A stretch of 64,000 bases of DNA from Niastella yeongjuensis (GTDB lineage: Bacteria > Bacteroidota > Bacteroidia > Chitinophagales > Chitinophagaceae). Below, in pieces: positions 16,067-25,140 of the stretch (position 1 is its first letter; every line of letters begins with the position of its first letter). The translations under genes and the position numbers were made by a program. A model generated the notes under the pieces. It made no database searches. It was not told the DNA's origin and saw only the letters and a program-made list of their open reading frames with translations. Where the stretch lies: contig NZ_FOCZ01000005.1 of the NCBI RefSeq assembly GCF_900110245.1, positions 62,001-126,000 of the forward strand, written 5' to 3'.

Positions 16067-18982
16067 TTACTGCTTCACAAGCTTCAATACTATCTTTTCA
16101 GTTCCCTGTACAATTTCTGCAAAGTACACCCCTGCTACCAAACGATTACCAGTTTGCAGGGTACCAGCCGGGGCCAGACCGGTCCTTTTTTCTACCACGC
16201 GACCCATTGCATCCGTGATAGTTATACCTACCGTTTTATTGCTTCCACTCCACTGTAAGTTGATGAACTCAGTGAATGCATTGGGGAACGCTTTTACAGT
16301 CAGCTTAGCTGCTTCCCGTTCAACAATTACGGTATTCTGATCAGGACTGGTCGCCGATTTCGCAGTGATGAGTGGTGCCTGTTCATACTTGATAGTGGCA
16401 TAATCTAAATTGGTACCATTGCCGAAGCTCCTTCCTGTTACATACACATTGCCATTATTATCCAGGGCAATGGCGGTTGCCACATCGGACCCTTTACCAG
16501 CACCGTCATACCTGGCCACCCATTGCTGCACGCCTGCCGCATCGTATTTAATGGTAGCATAATCATCAGGATTTCTAAAGTCGCTGCTCCCATTGCTGCT
16601 ACCAGTAACATACACATTACCTGCAGCATCCACTGTCAGGGCTGTTGCACCATCAAATGAATTGCCGGGGCCATTGTAAAACGCCGCCCATTGTTGCACG
16701 CCTGCACCGTTATACTTAACAGTACCATAGTCATCTCCACTTGTTCCGGTCACATACACATTACCCAACGCATCTACGGCTATGGCGTTAGCCCGGTCGC
16801 CAAAGTTAACGGGAGGATGATCGAACCTGGCCACCCATTGCTGCACCCCTAAAGTATTGTACTTAATAGTAGCATAGTCTTCACCGGTTACATTGCTTAA
16901 GCTATTTCCGGTAACATACACGTTACCCAATGCATCCGTTACCAGGGCAGTGGCATTATCGCTAAAATTAGCCGGACCATCATACCTCGCCACCCACTGT
17001 TGATTTCCATTTGCATCGTACTTAACGGTAGCATAGTCTCCCGAGATCGTATTGGCAAAACTCGTTCCTGTTACATATACGTTCCCGTTTCCATCTACAG
17101 CAATTGCTCTGGACTCGTCGATAAAATTAGCCGGGCCATTATATCGTTTTGTCCATTTTGTATTTCCATCCTTATCGTATTTAATAGTGGCATAATCAGA
17201 TCCGGTCCCATTTCCCCCACTTAGTCCCGTTACATACACGTTACCATTTTTATCCACGGCAATAGCCTTAGCCTCATCCACACCATTACCGGGGCCATTA
17301 TACCTCTTTGTCCATTTGGCGTTTCCGGCAGCATCATACTTAATAGTGGCAAAGTCGTTGCCGGTCCCATTGCCCGCGCTATAACCCGTTACATACACAT
17401 TTCCATCGGCATCCACAGCCGTTGCACTGGCCTCGTCGGCACCATTACCAGGACCGTCGTATGTTTTTTTCCATATTTTATCGCCATTGTTATCGAACTT
17501 AAAGGTGGTATAGTCCAAACCGGAATAGAGCCGGGTCATTCCACCTGTCACGAGTATATTGCCATTCTTATCTACCGCCAGGGCATTTGCACGATCGGGA
17601 CCTCCTGCCTGGTTGTTATATTTTTTAACCCATTGTTGCACTCCGGCCGGATTGTATTTAAGGGTGCCATAGTCCATATCGGTCCGACCGGTTATATAAA
17701 CGTTACCATAGTTATCCAGGCCAATTGCTTTTGCGCCCGGACCGGTAAAAGTCGCTACCCATTGCTGTACGCCGTTTGTATTATATTTAACAGTAGCATA
17801 AGTAAACGTATCGTCTATGGCAACGCCGCCTGTAATATATACGTTGCCCGTTGCATCCAGCACAAGGTCGGTGGCACCGTCTCCGCCCTGGGCACCAAGA
17901 CTACCCACACCTGCAAAGATCGATACCCATTGTTGTACACCGGCCGTATTGTATTTGATAGTGACATAATCATTGAGCGGGTCTTCCTCTCTCTCCCCTC
18001 TTACCCCGGTCAGGTATACATTGCCGGATTGGTCTACGGCAATGGCATTCCCCACATTATGCGACTTGCCCTGATAAAAGCTTACCCATTGCTGCACCCC
18101 TGCTGCATTGTATTTGATCGTTGCAATCTGGTCCGGGTCCCCATTATCTCCCTCGGAAGTGACAGAGAAACCCGTTACATACACATTGCCATTGCCGTCT
18201 ACCGCCAGCGCTTTTGCTATATCTATTTGATTAAATGCCCCATTGAATCTTTGTACCCATGACAAATCACCGTCGTTCTCGTATTTTATGGTAGTGTAAT
18301 CGCTGAACGTTCCCATGCCTGTGCTAAATCCGGTTATATATACATTGCCATTGTTATCTACAGTAATGGCTCTACCTTCATCAGCACCATTTCCCGGCCC
18401 GTTATATCGCTTTACCCATTTGGTATTCCCATTATAATCGTATTTAATAGTAGCAATATCGGTACCCGTTCCACTGCCTGCACTTGTACCGGTCACATAC
18501 ACATTTCCATCTTTATCCACCGCAATGGCAAACGCCTGGTCATTTCCATTAGCTGGCCCGTTATATCTTTTAACCCACTTTGTATTGCCATCACCATCAT
18601 ATTTTATGGTGGCATAGTCAAACCCCGTTCCACTACCGACGCTCCTTCCTGTTACATACACGTTCCCCTTGTCATCTCCGGCAATGGCAACAGCTTCATC
18701 AACATCATTACCAGGACCGTTATACCTTTTTAACCATTTTTTAGTTCCATCTTCGTTGTACCTGATGGTGGCATAATCCGCACCGGTACCAATACCATCG
18801 CTAATACCCGTTACAAATACACATCCATGGTCCACCACCAGCCCATTGGCCTGATTAAAAGAATTGGCATCACCGTTTTGCCGGTTTACCCATCTTTCGG
18901 TAACCTGGCTGAAACAGATCGCATACATAAAAAGAAGACAGGCAAGAAGCAATGGCTTCCTGATAAGTAAAACATTTGTCAT
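16067..18982 (-). CDS. SBBP-repeat beta-propeller protein with T9SS type A sorting domain
   Basis: 971 residues with a signal peptide (hydrophobic run ending YAICFSQ). From about residue 30 to 880 there are 16 tandem repeats of 50-60 residues with the core G-N-V-Y-V-T-G, then a D-Y-A-T-I-K-Y strand and a W-V-x-R-Y/F strand, the SBBP (beta-propeller) pattern. The last 80 residues form a T9SS type A domain (VKAFPNAFTEFINLQWSG, then AGVYFAEIVQG and a K-I-V-L-K-L-V-K-Q tail). It is probably a secreted or surface-anchored protein; the family has no agreed biochemical role. Sixteen repeats would make two or more propellers. The gene stands alone between a 537-bp upstream gap and its own terminator. 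Confidence 0.9.
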   Translation of the reverse strand: MTNVLLIRKPLLLACLLFMYAICFSQVTERWVNRQNGDANSFNQANGLVVDHGCVFVTGISDGIGTGADYATIRYNEDGTKKWLKRYNGPGNDVDEAVAIAGDDKGNVYVTGRSVGSGTGFDYATIKYDGDGNTKWVKRYNGPANGNDQAFAIAVDKDGNVYVTGTSAGSGTGTDIATIKYDYNGNTKWVKRYNGPGNGADEGRAITVDNNGNVYITGFSTGMGTFSDYTTIKYENDGDLSWVQRFNGAFNQIDIAKALAVDGNGNVYVTGFSVTSEGDNGDPDQIATIKYNAAGVQQWVSFYQGKSHNVGNAIAVDQSGNVYLTGVRGEREEDPLNDYVTIKYNTAGVQQWVSIFAGVGSLGAQGGDGATDLVLDATGNVYITGGVAIDDTFTYATVKYNTNGVQQWVATFTGPGAKAIGLDNYGNVYITGRTDMDYGTLKYNPAGVQQWVKKYNNQAGGPDRANALAVDKNGNILVTGGMTRLYSGLDYTTFKFDNNGDKIWKKTYDGPGNGADEASATAVDADGNVYVTGYSAGNGTGNDFATIKYDAAGNAKWTKRYNGPGNGVDEAKAIAVDKNGNVYVTGLSGGNGTGSDYATIKYDKDGNTKWTKRYNGPANFIDESRAIAVDGNGNVYVTGTSFANTISGDYATVKYDANGNQQWVARYDGPANFSDNATALVTDALGNVYVTGNSLSNVTGEDYATIKYNTLGVQQWVARFDHPPVNFGDRANAIAVDALGNVYVTGTSGDDYGTVKYNGAGVQQWAAFYNGPGNSFDGATALTVDAAGNVYVTGSSNGSSDFRNPDDYATIKYDAAGVQQWVARYDGAGKGSDVATAIALDNNGNVYVTGRSFGNGTNLDYATIKYEQAPLITAKSATSPDQNTVIVEREAAKLTVKAFPNAFTEFINLQWSGSNKTVGITITDAMGRVVEKRTGLAPAGTLQTGNRLVAGVYFAEIVQGTEKIVLKLVKQ

Positions 18983-19519
18983 AAATGAATCTTTAAGATT
19001 TAATAATTATGGCGTGTTTCCAGGGTAAGGAGCGGCCTTATCTTCATAAGGTGAAATTCAAACAGCAATACGGAATGTGACCGGGCAACAGAATAGTTTC
19101 CAGTTGAAAGACAGAAATAGGGAAAGAATATTATTTTAAATGCGTGTGAAGTATCAAACTACAGAACATGAATTTACAAAGTACGTTTAATTGCAACAGA
19201 TAATCTATGAGCGCTATCAGTTTCTGAACTTAGTTCTACTAACGCCGCAATTTCAAAGATTATCACTCATTTATCTATTTGAAATTTAATTGTTAATCCA
19301 TAAAAAAAGCCAGCAATATCAGCCAGCCTTATTAAGTTCTATAAGAAAATGTTTGAAAATAAATTTATTATTTATCTACGACCCCAATCTCCTGTACTAA
19401 CAGCTTAACGGGAAGTAAATCCATAGTATGTATTTAATATATTTCATAATTTGGGAATTGTGTAGGTTTTACCACTATCCGTATCCGTGTACAACACAAT
19501 CTAAACTTAGTATTTTATT
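18983..19519 (+). other. Intergenic region of 537 bp, no gene seen
   Basis: AT-rich spacer between the divergent SBBP gene (minus) and acetyltransferase gene (plus). No frame with family resemblance, no RNA gene and no convincing hairpin. A direct repeat of GCCAGC (around 19310-19325) next to an A-run does not fold as a terminator. It must contain the promoters of both neighbours, but I find no full TTTG/TAnnTTTG pair at usual spacing. Confidence 0.5.
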
Positions 19520-19987
19520 ATGACAATCGAACATTGCACAATTGACGACTTTAACCAAATAATCAAAGATATTATTGATTTTTGGGGAAGTGACAGGCTT
19601 TTGCACTTACATCACCCCTACTTAGTTTACGAATTTGGCAATACTGCGTTTGTGATTAGAGATAACGGAGTTGTAATTGCGTATCTTTTTGGTTTTTTTT
19701 CGCAAACTGACAGTGTTGGATATGTTCACTTGATCGGTGTTCGGGAGCAATATCAAAAACAAGGATTAGGCAAATTGCTATATGATAAATTTATACAAAT
19801 ATCCCGATCCAAAGGAATAAGGAAGATAAAGGCGATAACGTCACCAACAAATAACAAATCAATCAATTTCCATCAAAAAACAATTGGTATGACATTGCTT
19901 GGATCACCCAACCAGAACGGTACAAACGTGGTTCACGGATATTCGGCGTTAAGCCCGGAGACCGTTGTATTTGAAAAATTAATATAA
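19520..19987 (+). CDS. GNAT-family N-acetyltransferase
   Basis: 155 residues. The acetyl-CoA binding motif A is present at about residues 75-95 (V-H-L-I-G-V-R-E-x-Y-Q-K-Q-G-L-G-K-L-L-Y), with R-x-x-x-x-x-G-x-G-K in the expected spacing, followed by the helix ending at KGIRKIKAIT. The central strands (FVIRDNGVVIAYLFGFFS) also fit the fold. Family members acetylate small molecules, antibiotics or protein amines; no substrate can be assigned. The gene is AT-rich compared with its neighbours and stands alone after a long gap, so acquisition by transfer is possible but not shown. Confidence 0.85.
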   Translation: MTIEHCTIDDFNQIIKDIIDFWGSDRLLHLHHPYLVYEFGNTAFVIRDNGVVIAYLFGFFSQTDSVGYVHLIGVREQYQKQGLGKLLYDKFIQISRSKGIRKIKAITSPTNNKSINFHQKTIGMTLLGSPNQNGTNVVHGYSALSPETVVFEKLI

Positions 19988-20154
19988 AAGGAACGTCACC
20001 CTACACACTTATGGGGGGTATATGCACGCTTTTGGCCTAAATCGACGCGTTTATTAAATTCACCATACCCGTAGGATGTATTGGCGCTAACGGCGTATAT
20101 TTAAGGATGGCCGTTAACCATACTTATTTATAAAAAATATTTAAACCTGTCTTT

Positions 20155-20586
20155 ATGCCTGCCAAAATGAATTTCTTCCTGCTGATCTTCGTCCTAATGG
20201 CGATGATAAGTTGCAAAACCAGTCAACTGAAAAACGCAGCTGCAACAGAAACCGGCACCTTTAAGGTGGCAATATTTTATCCGAACGGGGATGATAAAAC
20301 CTTCGACATGGACTATTATGAAAAGAAACACATGCCCATGGTTGCCGGATTATTAGGCAATAATTTAAAGTTCTATGAAATTAATAAGGGCTTAACCGGT
20401 AGAACTCCCAACGATAAAGCACCTTTTGTGGCCATCGGATATTTTTACGTTACTGATGTTGCTGAATACAATAAAGCAGTAGCACAAAACAGAGATGCCA
20501 TTGTCAGCGATTTTAAAAACTATACGAACATTCAGCCTGTTATACAAATCAGTGAAATAAAACAGGTGGGCTACAACCATAAATGA
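20155..20586 (+). CDS. EthD-family lipoprotein
   Basis: 143 residues from ATG 20155; a second ATG four codons on (20167) would keep the same lipoprotein signal (hydrophobic run, lipobox A-M-I-S-C at Cys22). Residues about 38-140 form an EthD-type ferredoxin-like domain: K-V-A-I-F-Y-P-N-G-D, then F-D-M-D-Y-Y-E-K-K-H-M-P-M with the conserved H-M-P, and later A-P-F-V-A-I-G-Y-F. EthD proteins are small dimeric alpha-beta barrels, some linked to degradation pathways. Having one as a lipoprotein is less common than the cytoplasmic form. Substrate unknown. Confidence 0.8.
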   Translation: MPAKMNFFLLIFVLMAMISCKTSQLKNAAATETGTFKVAIFYPNGDDKTFDMDYYEKKHMPMVAGLLGNNLKFYEINKGLTGRTPNDKAPFVAIGYFYVTDVAEYNKAVAQNRDAIVSDFKNYTNIQPVIQISEIKQVGYNHK

Positions 20587-20594
20587 TCCATAAC

Positions 20595-20622
20595 GCAAAA
20601 AGGGGTTTATAGCCCCTTTTTG
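20595..20622. terminator. Bidirectional terminator between convergent genes
   Basis: Perfect 11-bp stem GCAAAAAGGGG / CCCCTTTTTGC with a short loop. It serves the EthD gene (plus) and the barrel gene at 20641 (minus), both ending next to it. Confidence 0.85.
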
Positions 20623-20640
20623 CTTCATCAATTTGTAGAT

Positions 20641-21339
20641 TTATAACTTAAACCCGATAGACAGTCCTACTACCCGGTGTTTGTTGTCATTATCTGCTGA
20701 GCTTTTTGATCCTGATTGTAATTTGGCCAGCCCATACCCATAATTAACGGCTATCAATACGCTGTTCAGCTGAAAACCGGCGGTGCCATTGAATCCGTAA
20801 TCAAATCTTCTCATTACACCCAAACCAGTACCTTCTTCATTATTAAAAGTGGAAGGATCATCATTGCTAAACGCTATCTTCTCTTTACTACTGTAGGCCA
20901 CATTCAGGTATTTACCTTCTATTTTTCTTTTGCCGCCAACACCCATCGCTATATAAGGACCCGCGCCAAAAAAGAAATTTGATTCATCCGATGCCAAAGG
21001 CAATTTTATTACCAGATTTACCGGCACCTCTATGTATAAAGGATTGGCGGTAGCTTTATAATACGTAATATCATTGGGGCTGCCACTTTGAATTTTGGAC
21101 CCTTTCCCCGTAAACAATATTCCAGGTTGAATGGCCAATACTTTTACAATGGGAATGTCTCCCATAATACCAACATGAAATGATGTCAACATATTGGCAT
21201 CATCTACATCACCATTACTTTTGTAGGAGACATTGGCAAAATTTACACCGCCTTTTAGCCAGGCGGCACCGGTTTGAGCATAAGAGGATACACTAATACA
21301 ACTGATAATGAACAAATAAATCAATCGTTTTAAAATCAT
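20641..21339 (-). CDS. Outer-membrane beta-barrel (porin-family) protein
   Basis: 232 residues from ATG 21339, chosen because it starts a proper signal peptide (MILKRLIYLFIISCISVSSY, then AQ); the frame is open 40 codons further upstream, but that stretch does not look like a secreted N-terminus. The mature part has an 8-strand OmpX/PorT-like pattern: AAWLKGGVNFANV, AIQPGILFTGKG, YIEVPVNLVIKL, FFFGAGPYIAMGVGG, and a final RVVGLSIGFKL strand. This is the small barrel type very common in Bacteroidota; individual functions are mostly unknown. Single gene facing a histidine phosphatase gene on the other strand. Confidence 0.85.
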   Translation of the reverse strand: MILKRLIYLFIISCISVSSYAQTGAAWLKGGVNFANVSYKSNGDVDDANMLTSFHVGIMGDIPIVKVLAIQPGILFTGKGSKIQSGSPNDITYYKATANPLYIEVPVNLVIKLPLASDESNFFFGAGPYIAMGVGGKRKIEGKYLNVAYSSKEKIAFSNDDPSTFNNEEGTGLGVMRRFDYGFNGTAGFQLNSVLIAVNYGYGLAKLQSGSKSSADNDNKHRVVGLSIGFKL

Positions 21340-21503
21340 ACGTAGTTGTTTTACAGGGTTATTTGTTAAAAACGACCCTATGACCCCATCAGTTGCATAA
21401 AGTTTAATTGTTATTTGATCAAACCAGTCTATTTTCCCAAAATAACGGGAGCTTCCCAATTGTGGCCTGACTTTTTATGCGAATTCTTTTTAAACCAGGA
21501 AGT

Positions 21504-22052
21504 ATGAAGAACCTTTTTAAAAGCATATTTGCTGTTATACTAACCATCACCGCCTGTAATAACAGCTTTGCGCAAAACCTACAAAAAGTGGTAATTATTC
21601 GCCATGCAGAAAAGCCGGAAGAGGGCGATAATCTTTCCTGCAAGGGATTCAACAGGGCGCTTCAGCTGCCGGCTGTTTTATATGCCAAATACAAAACGCC
21701 AGATAAGATCTTTGTGCCATCGATGGGCAACGGAAAAAATGCCAATCATTTAAGGATGTTTGAAACAATTACCCCATTTGCCATAAAATACAATATCGGC
21801 ATCAACTCAAAATACGATGTAGATGAGGTAAAAGACATGGCGCAGGCCATTCTGAAAACAAAAAGTTATGCGCTGGTAGTATGGGAGCACGATAAAATTG
21901 ATAACCTGGTGAAAGCCCTGGGAGCAGATGCCAAAGGAATGAAATGGAGCGGTGACGATTTCGATTCAATCTGGATAATTACTATTAAAAATGGTAAAGC
22001 AACCGTTTCTACCGATAAAGAAAATCTAAATCCGGCAAACGATTGCAGGTAG
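21504..22052 (+). CDS. Secreted histidine phosphatase-family protein
   Basis: 182 residues from ATG 21504, preceded by a purine-rich CAGGAAG and giving a signal peptide (MKNLFKSIFAVILTITA..., SFAQ). The catalytic R-H-x motif is clear (VVIIRHAEKPEEGDN, about residues 29-43), where His is the phosphorylated residue. The typical second-half His lies in VVWEHDKIDNLV (about 130-141). The protein is shorter than phosphoglycerate mutases, in keeping with the small SixA-like/branch-2 members. Likely a periplasmic or secreted phosphatase; substrate unknown. The downstream gene is convergent (stop codons 2 bp apart). Confidence 0.85.
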   Translation: MKNLFKSIFAVILTITACNNSFAQNLQKVVIIRHAEKPEEGDNLSCKGFNRALQLPAVLYAKYKTPDKIFVPSMGNGKNANHLRMFETITPFAIKYNIGINSKYDVDEVKDMAQAILKTKSYALVVWEHDKIDNLVKALGADAKGMKWSGDDFDSIWIITIKNGKATVSTDKENLNPANDCR

Positions 22053-22053
22053 C

Positions 22054-22677
22054 TTACCCTTTCTTAAACTCAAATTGATTGACGGTCCCCGTTCCCATAA
22101 ATTTGACTTTGGCCCCTACAATTCGTCCTATACTGTTTTTAAAGCCCGTGCGGTAGGCCAGTTTTTCATTGACGTAGATATCAAGCATTCCGTTCCTGGA
22201 CTCCAATCGAAGCTGCACCTCCGTAGTGAAGTCTACACCAAAGGCCGACAGGTCATTCGTTTTTCCATTGATGTAATTCATGCCTATCATCAGGCCAATT
22301 TCTCCCACACAACCAATCCTCGTTAAAGGCACCATAATAATTCCTGCTGTGCCCATTACCGTAACAAAGGTTTGCTGACAAATTCCATTACTCTTTTTAT
22401 ACGTGTTTTGAAGCCGGGCCAATAATGAAAAGTTCCCGCCGGGCAAATCAAATTGCACCAGTGCATTCAGGGTCGATAAGTTGGGAACACTGTCATAGGG
22501 CACTTTGCCCCATATTCGTTTAAGGGTGGTGCTGCTCAATAAAACGGTAGTTTCTTCAAAGATCCTGTCACTAAGATTTTCGAAATCCTGACTCTGCCAC
22601 TCACGGCTATCTCCCCATCCTAATTTTTCATCAATTACACTGCGGCATTTTGATAGAAACAAGCGCTCGTTATCCAT
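22054..22677 (-). CDS. Short, internally deleted paralog of the membrane-anchored regulator at 59319-60608
   Basis: 207 residues. Residues 1-78 match the N-terminal HTH-like domain of the 429-aa protein at 59319-60608 (DEKLGWGDS..W...DFENLS, LSSTTLKRIWGKVPYDSVP against LSLSTLKRLWKKDYDKVP). Residues about 78-207 match its C-terminal domain (DLSAFGVDF, LDIYVNEKLAYRTGFKNSIG, then MGTGTVNQFEFKKG). The transmembrane helix and about 200 central residues are absent and the two ends join in frame (TLNALVQFDLPGGNFSLL). As there is no signal or helix, this form is predicted cytoplasmic. It could be a working soluble variant or a decayed copy. It lies divergent from a secreted propeller gene. Confidence 0.7.
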   Translation of the reverse strand: MDNERLFLSKCRSVIDEKLGWGDSREWQSQDFENLSDRIFEETTVLLSSTTLKRIWGKVPYDSVPNLSTLNALVQFDLPGGNFSLLARLQNTYKKSNGICQQTFVTVMGTAGIIMVPLTRIGCVGEIGLMIGMNYINGKTNDLSAFGVDFTTEVQLRLESRNGMLDIYVNEKLAYRTGFKNSIGRIVGAKVKFMGTGTVNQFEFKKG

Positions 22678-22687
22678 TTTTCAGGGG

Positions 22688-22724
22688 TTGAACAATTTTG
22701 AACAAACTTGAAAAGGCGGTGAAC
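22688..22724 (-). promoter_or_regulatory. 10-bp phased TTGAA repeats upstream of the short regulator paralog
   Basis: TTGAACAA at 22688, TTGAACAA at 22698 and TTGAAAAGG at 22708 are exactly 10 bp apart; a further TGAAC is at 22720. They begin 11 bp upstream of the start codon at 22677. The full-length paralog has a similar array at 60635-60671. A candidate operator; binding is inferred. Confidence 0.45.
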
Positions 22725-22786
22725 ATCCAAATTTTACTGATTTACAAAGCTTTGTTGCAAAACAGTCATTCAACAAATTAGTAAAG

Positions 22787-23701
22787 ATGAAAAAAATTGG
22801 CGTTACCATTGGTGTAATCATTGTTATTTCCACCACATTCTTATCGTGTGAGGTTATCGGTCAGCAAAAATTGTGGGACGGTCCGGCTGCTTACCTGGGT
22901 CAAAAACCACCAGGCGATACGCCGGAGATCTTTGCCCAGGGGATGCTTGTCGATTCAGGCATTGTACTGGGAAAAATGAATTTTTCAACCGATGGCCGTT
23001 CGTTTTATTATTCTTATGCAAAACACTGGTTTAGCAGCGAGGGCGCAGGCACCCGGGAACTGTCGTTTGATGGACAATCGTGGCAAAAGCCGCATATTAT
23101 TGCGGAGAACTTAACAAACCCGGCACTCTCTCCTGATGAAAAAACGCTTTACCTCGGGGCGCCTAAAGGCCAGGTTTGGGTATTGCATAAATCACCCCAG
23201 GGCTGGTCGAAACCGGAATTATGGATGGAGAAACCGTACGGCCTGTACAATTTCCAGGCTGTTCATAGTAATACGTACTATGTAGGTAGTAATGGTACTG
23301 CAGGCAGTAAGAGCGACTGGAGCACGTATGATTTCTGTAAGCTGACCATCTCCGGGAAAGATACTGTTATTAACAGCCTGGGAAGTACTATCAACACAAG
23401 TGGCTTTGATGGTGATTTTTTTATAGCCTGGGATGAATCTTATATTATCATTTCGGCCAAAGAAACAAAAACCTTTGAATGTGAACTATGGATCAGTTTT
23501 AGAAAAAAAGACAATACCTGGTCTGAACCGCAAAGCCTCGGACCTGCCATCAATGATGGATTGGCGCACCGGTTCGGACAATACGTTTCCCCCGATGGTA
23601 AATATCTCTTTTATACCCGGGGAACCAGCGAAAATGATTGTCATTTTTACTGGGTCCGGTTTGATACACTGCTGAAAAAACTTAAAGCCACGATGAAATG
23701 A
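22787..23701 (+). CDS. PD40/WD40-like beta-propeller lipoprotein
   Basis: 304 residues. The N-terminus MKKIGVTIGVIIVISTTFLS followed by Cys21 is a lipoprotein signal. The rest has propeller strands typical of the TolB/PD40 class in Bacteroidota: NFSTDGRSFYYSY, NPALSPDEKTLYLGAP, GWSKPELWMEKP, WDESYIIISAKE, RFGQYVSPDGKYLFYTRGTSE (the S-P-D-x-K-x-L-F/Y motif is the PD40 hallmark). Probably anchored on the outer membrane; ligand unknown. It is divergent from the short regulator gene (109 bp between starts), which makes it a candidate regulatory target. A terminator follows. Confidence 0.85.
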   Translation: MKKIGVTIGVIIVISTTFLSCEVIGQQKLWDGPAAYLGQKPPGDTPEIFAQGMLVDSGIVLGKMNFSTDGRSFYYSYAKHWFSSEGAGTRELSFDGQSWQKPHIIAENLTNPALSPDEKTLYLGAPKGQVWVLHKSPQGWSKPELWMEKPYGLYNFQAVHSNTYYVGSNGTAGSKSDWSTYDFCKLTISGKDTVINSLGSTINTSGFDGDFFIAWDESYIIISAKETKTFECELWISFRKKDNTWSEPQSLGPAINDGLAHRFGQYVSPDGKYLFYTRGTSENDCHFYWVRFDTLLKKLKATMK

Positions 23702-23779
23702 AACTTCGGCTTCCCGTAGCTGATAATTCACCCCATTTTGAATATCGATTTTTTATTGTATCTTTGAATAACCAGTGAG

Positions 23780-23818
23780 AGGACAAAGAGGAAGGATTTT
23801 CCATTTTGTCCTTTTTTT
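23780..23818 (+). terminator. Rho-independent terminator after the PD40 lipoprotein gene
   Basis: Stem AGGACAAA / TTTGTCCT with an inner GGAA/TTCC pairing in the loop, ending in a run of T (23812-23818). Confidence 0.8.
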
Positions 23819-23888
23819 ATACCCCTAAACAGCACATCCAGCGTACATCAGCAAACGCCGCATGTATTCTGCATGAAAAACCCGTTCT

Positions 23889-25133
23889 ATGAAAACGTAC
23901 CCGGTTCTTGTAAGCCTGTTATTCTGTAGTGCATTTCATAAGCCGCCCACTACGCACTTTGACCATAGCAGCCTGTTTACCGCCAATCCCGTTTCAAACA
24001 AAAAGGATACCAGCCGGCGCACCAATAGTGACACTACCTCAGTTTTACCTACCACAAAGACATATACCCGGTTAACTTTCCAGAAAGCGGAACACATAAA
24101 AGCGGCCCCCGGTACCAAATCAGTGCTGTTTAACAAAACAGGTGATAAATTATACGCCATGAACCTGGAAGGCATGAGCATTTACGAATTTAACCAGGCC
24201 AACAGATCTATACAGCGGGAATTTAAATTCAAACCAACGGAAGGCACCGGCTGGGATTATGAAACCAACAAACCTATTCGCAGCTATGAAGAAAAGCCGG
24301 TAGAGGCTTGTCTGAGCCACGACGACAAGGTTCTTTGGGTTTCCCTGCATAATGCAGCAAGTATTGTACCCATCCCCACAGACCCGTTCAGCCCTTACAA
24401 GCCAGATACTTCCGATATTACGGTAAAACAAAAAAAGATTTATATAGAATATACCGGTTCTGCCAATATAGACTCCATACTGGTTCCGGTTATTGTTACA
24501 GGTAATACTCCAAAAGTAATTGCCCGCACGGCAGACAGTAAAAATTTACTGGTAAGCAACTGGCATTCCCACAGCGTAAGCGTGCTGACCACAGATACTA
24601 CAGCTTTCCCTTATGCGAAAACGGTGAGCACTGTTCGGGTTTCTGCCATCCCAAGAGGCATCGTGGTTGATGAACAACGGAAAAAATCTTATGTAGCCAT
24701 CATGGGCGGCAAAACTATTACGGTCATAAACAACGATACCTGGGCAAAGGAATCGGATATATCCGTAGCATCAAATCCGCGCCATATTGTATTGACCGAC
24801 AAAGGCCGGTTATTGGTATCTTACAACAAACTGGCCCGCATTGCCTGTATCGATCCCATTGCCCACAAAACATTATTTTCCGCTACTACCCATGCACAGC
24901 CTCGTACGATAGCGTTATCAAAAAACCATCAGTTTTTATTTGTCACCTGCTATAGCAGCGACAGAGTAGAAGTATTTAAGATCAATAATAACAGCTTCAC
25001 CAAAGTAGCATCCTTTAGCTGCCCCGGTCACCCTGTTGGTGTGGATATTTTTGAAGATGACAACAAGCTGGAGGCCTGGGTTTGTAGTTACCATAATGGA
25101 ACGATCAATATTTTTTCTTTTGCCAAGAAATAA
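23889..25133 (+). CDS. YncE-like secreted beta-propeller protein
   Basis: 414 residues. A weak signal peptide (MKTYPVLVSLLFCSAFHK) is followed by a low-complexity Ser/Thr-rich linker to about residue 55. Residues about 60-414 show repeated strands of the YncE/surface-layer propeller type: LYAMNLEGMSIYEF, SHDDKVLWVSLHNAAS, RTADSKNLLVSNWHSHSVSV, VVDEQRKKSYVAIMGGKTI, LTDKGRLLVSYNKLARI, LSKNHQFLFVTCYSSDRV, EDDNKLEAWVCSYHNGTI. That is seven blades with the D/H-x-x-L-x-V-x-x pattern. Function unknown. Its stop lies 7 bp from the convergent RND permease stop. Confidence 0.8.
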   Translation: MKTYPVLVSLLFCSAFHKPPTTHFDHSSLFTANPVSNKKDTSRRTNSDTTSVLPTTKTYTRLTFQKAEHIKAAPGTKSVLFNKTGDKLYAMNLEGMSIYEFNQANRSIQREFKFKPTEGTGWDYETNKPIRSYEEKPVEACLSHDDKVLWVSLHNAASIVPIPTDPFSPYKPDTSDITVKQKKIYIEYTGSANIDSILVPVIVTGNTPKVIARTADSKNLLVSNWHSHSVSVLTTDTTAFPYAKTVSTVRVSAIPRGIVVDEQRKKSYVAIMGGKTITVINNDTWAKESDISVASNPRHIVLTDKGRLLVSYNKLARIACIDPIAHKTLFSATTHAQPRTIALSKNHQFLFVTCYSSDRVEVFKINNNSFTKVASFSCPGHPVGVDIFEDDNKLEAWVCSYHNGTINIFSFAKK

Positions 25134-25140
25134 TACCAGG

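Noticed and set aside
17633-18262. A 209-codon plus-strand frame inside the SBBP gene
   Set aside because: It arises from the antisense of a repetitive gene and has no family resemblance.
16130-18960. Many recurring DNA words (for example ACATACACATT and GTAACATACAC) over 2.8 kb
   Set aside because: They are the coding repeats of the SBBP protein, not a separate repeat element.
19305-19335. GCCAGC direct repeats beside an A-run, at first sight a terminator
   Set aside because: The two copies are in direct, not inverted, orientation and cannot form the stem.
19520-19987. The acetyltransferase as a recent horizontal acquisition
   Set aside because: Only higher AT content and isolation support this; no mobile element, repeat or att site is seen.
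21340-21459. 40-codon N-terminal extension of the porin-family gene
   Set aside because: It would bury the signal peptide; the ATG at 21339 is preferred.
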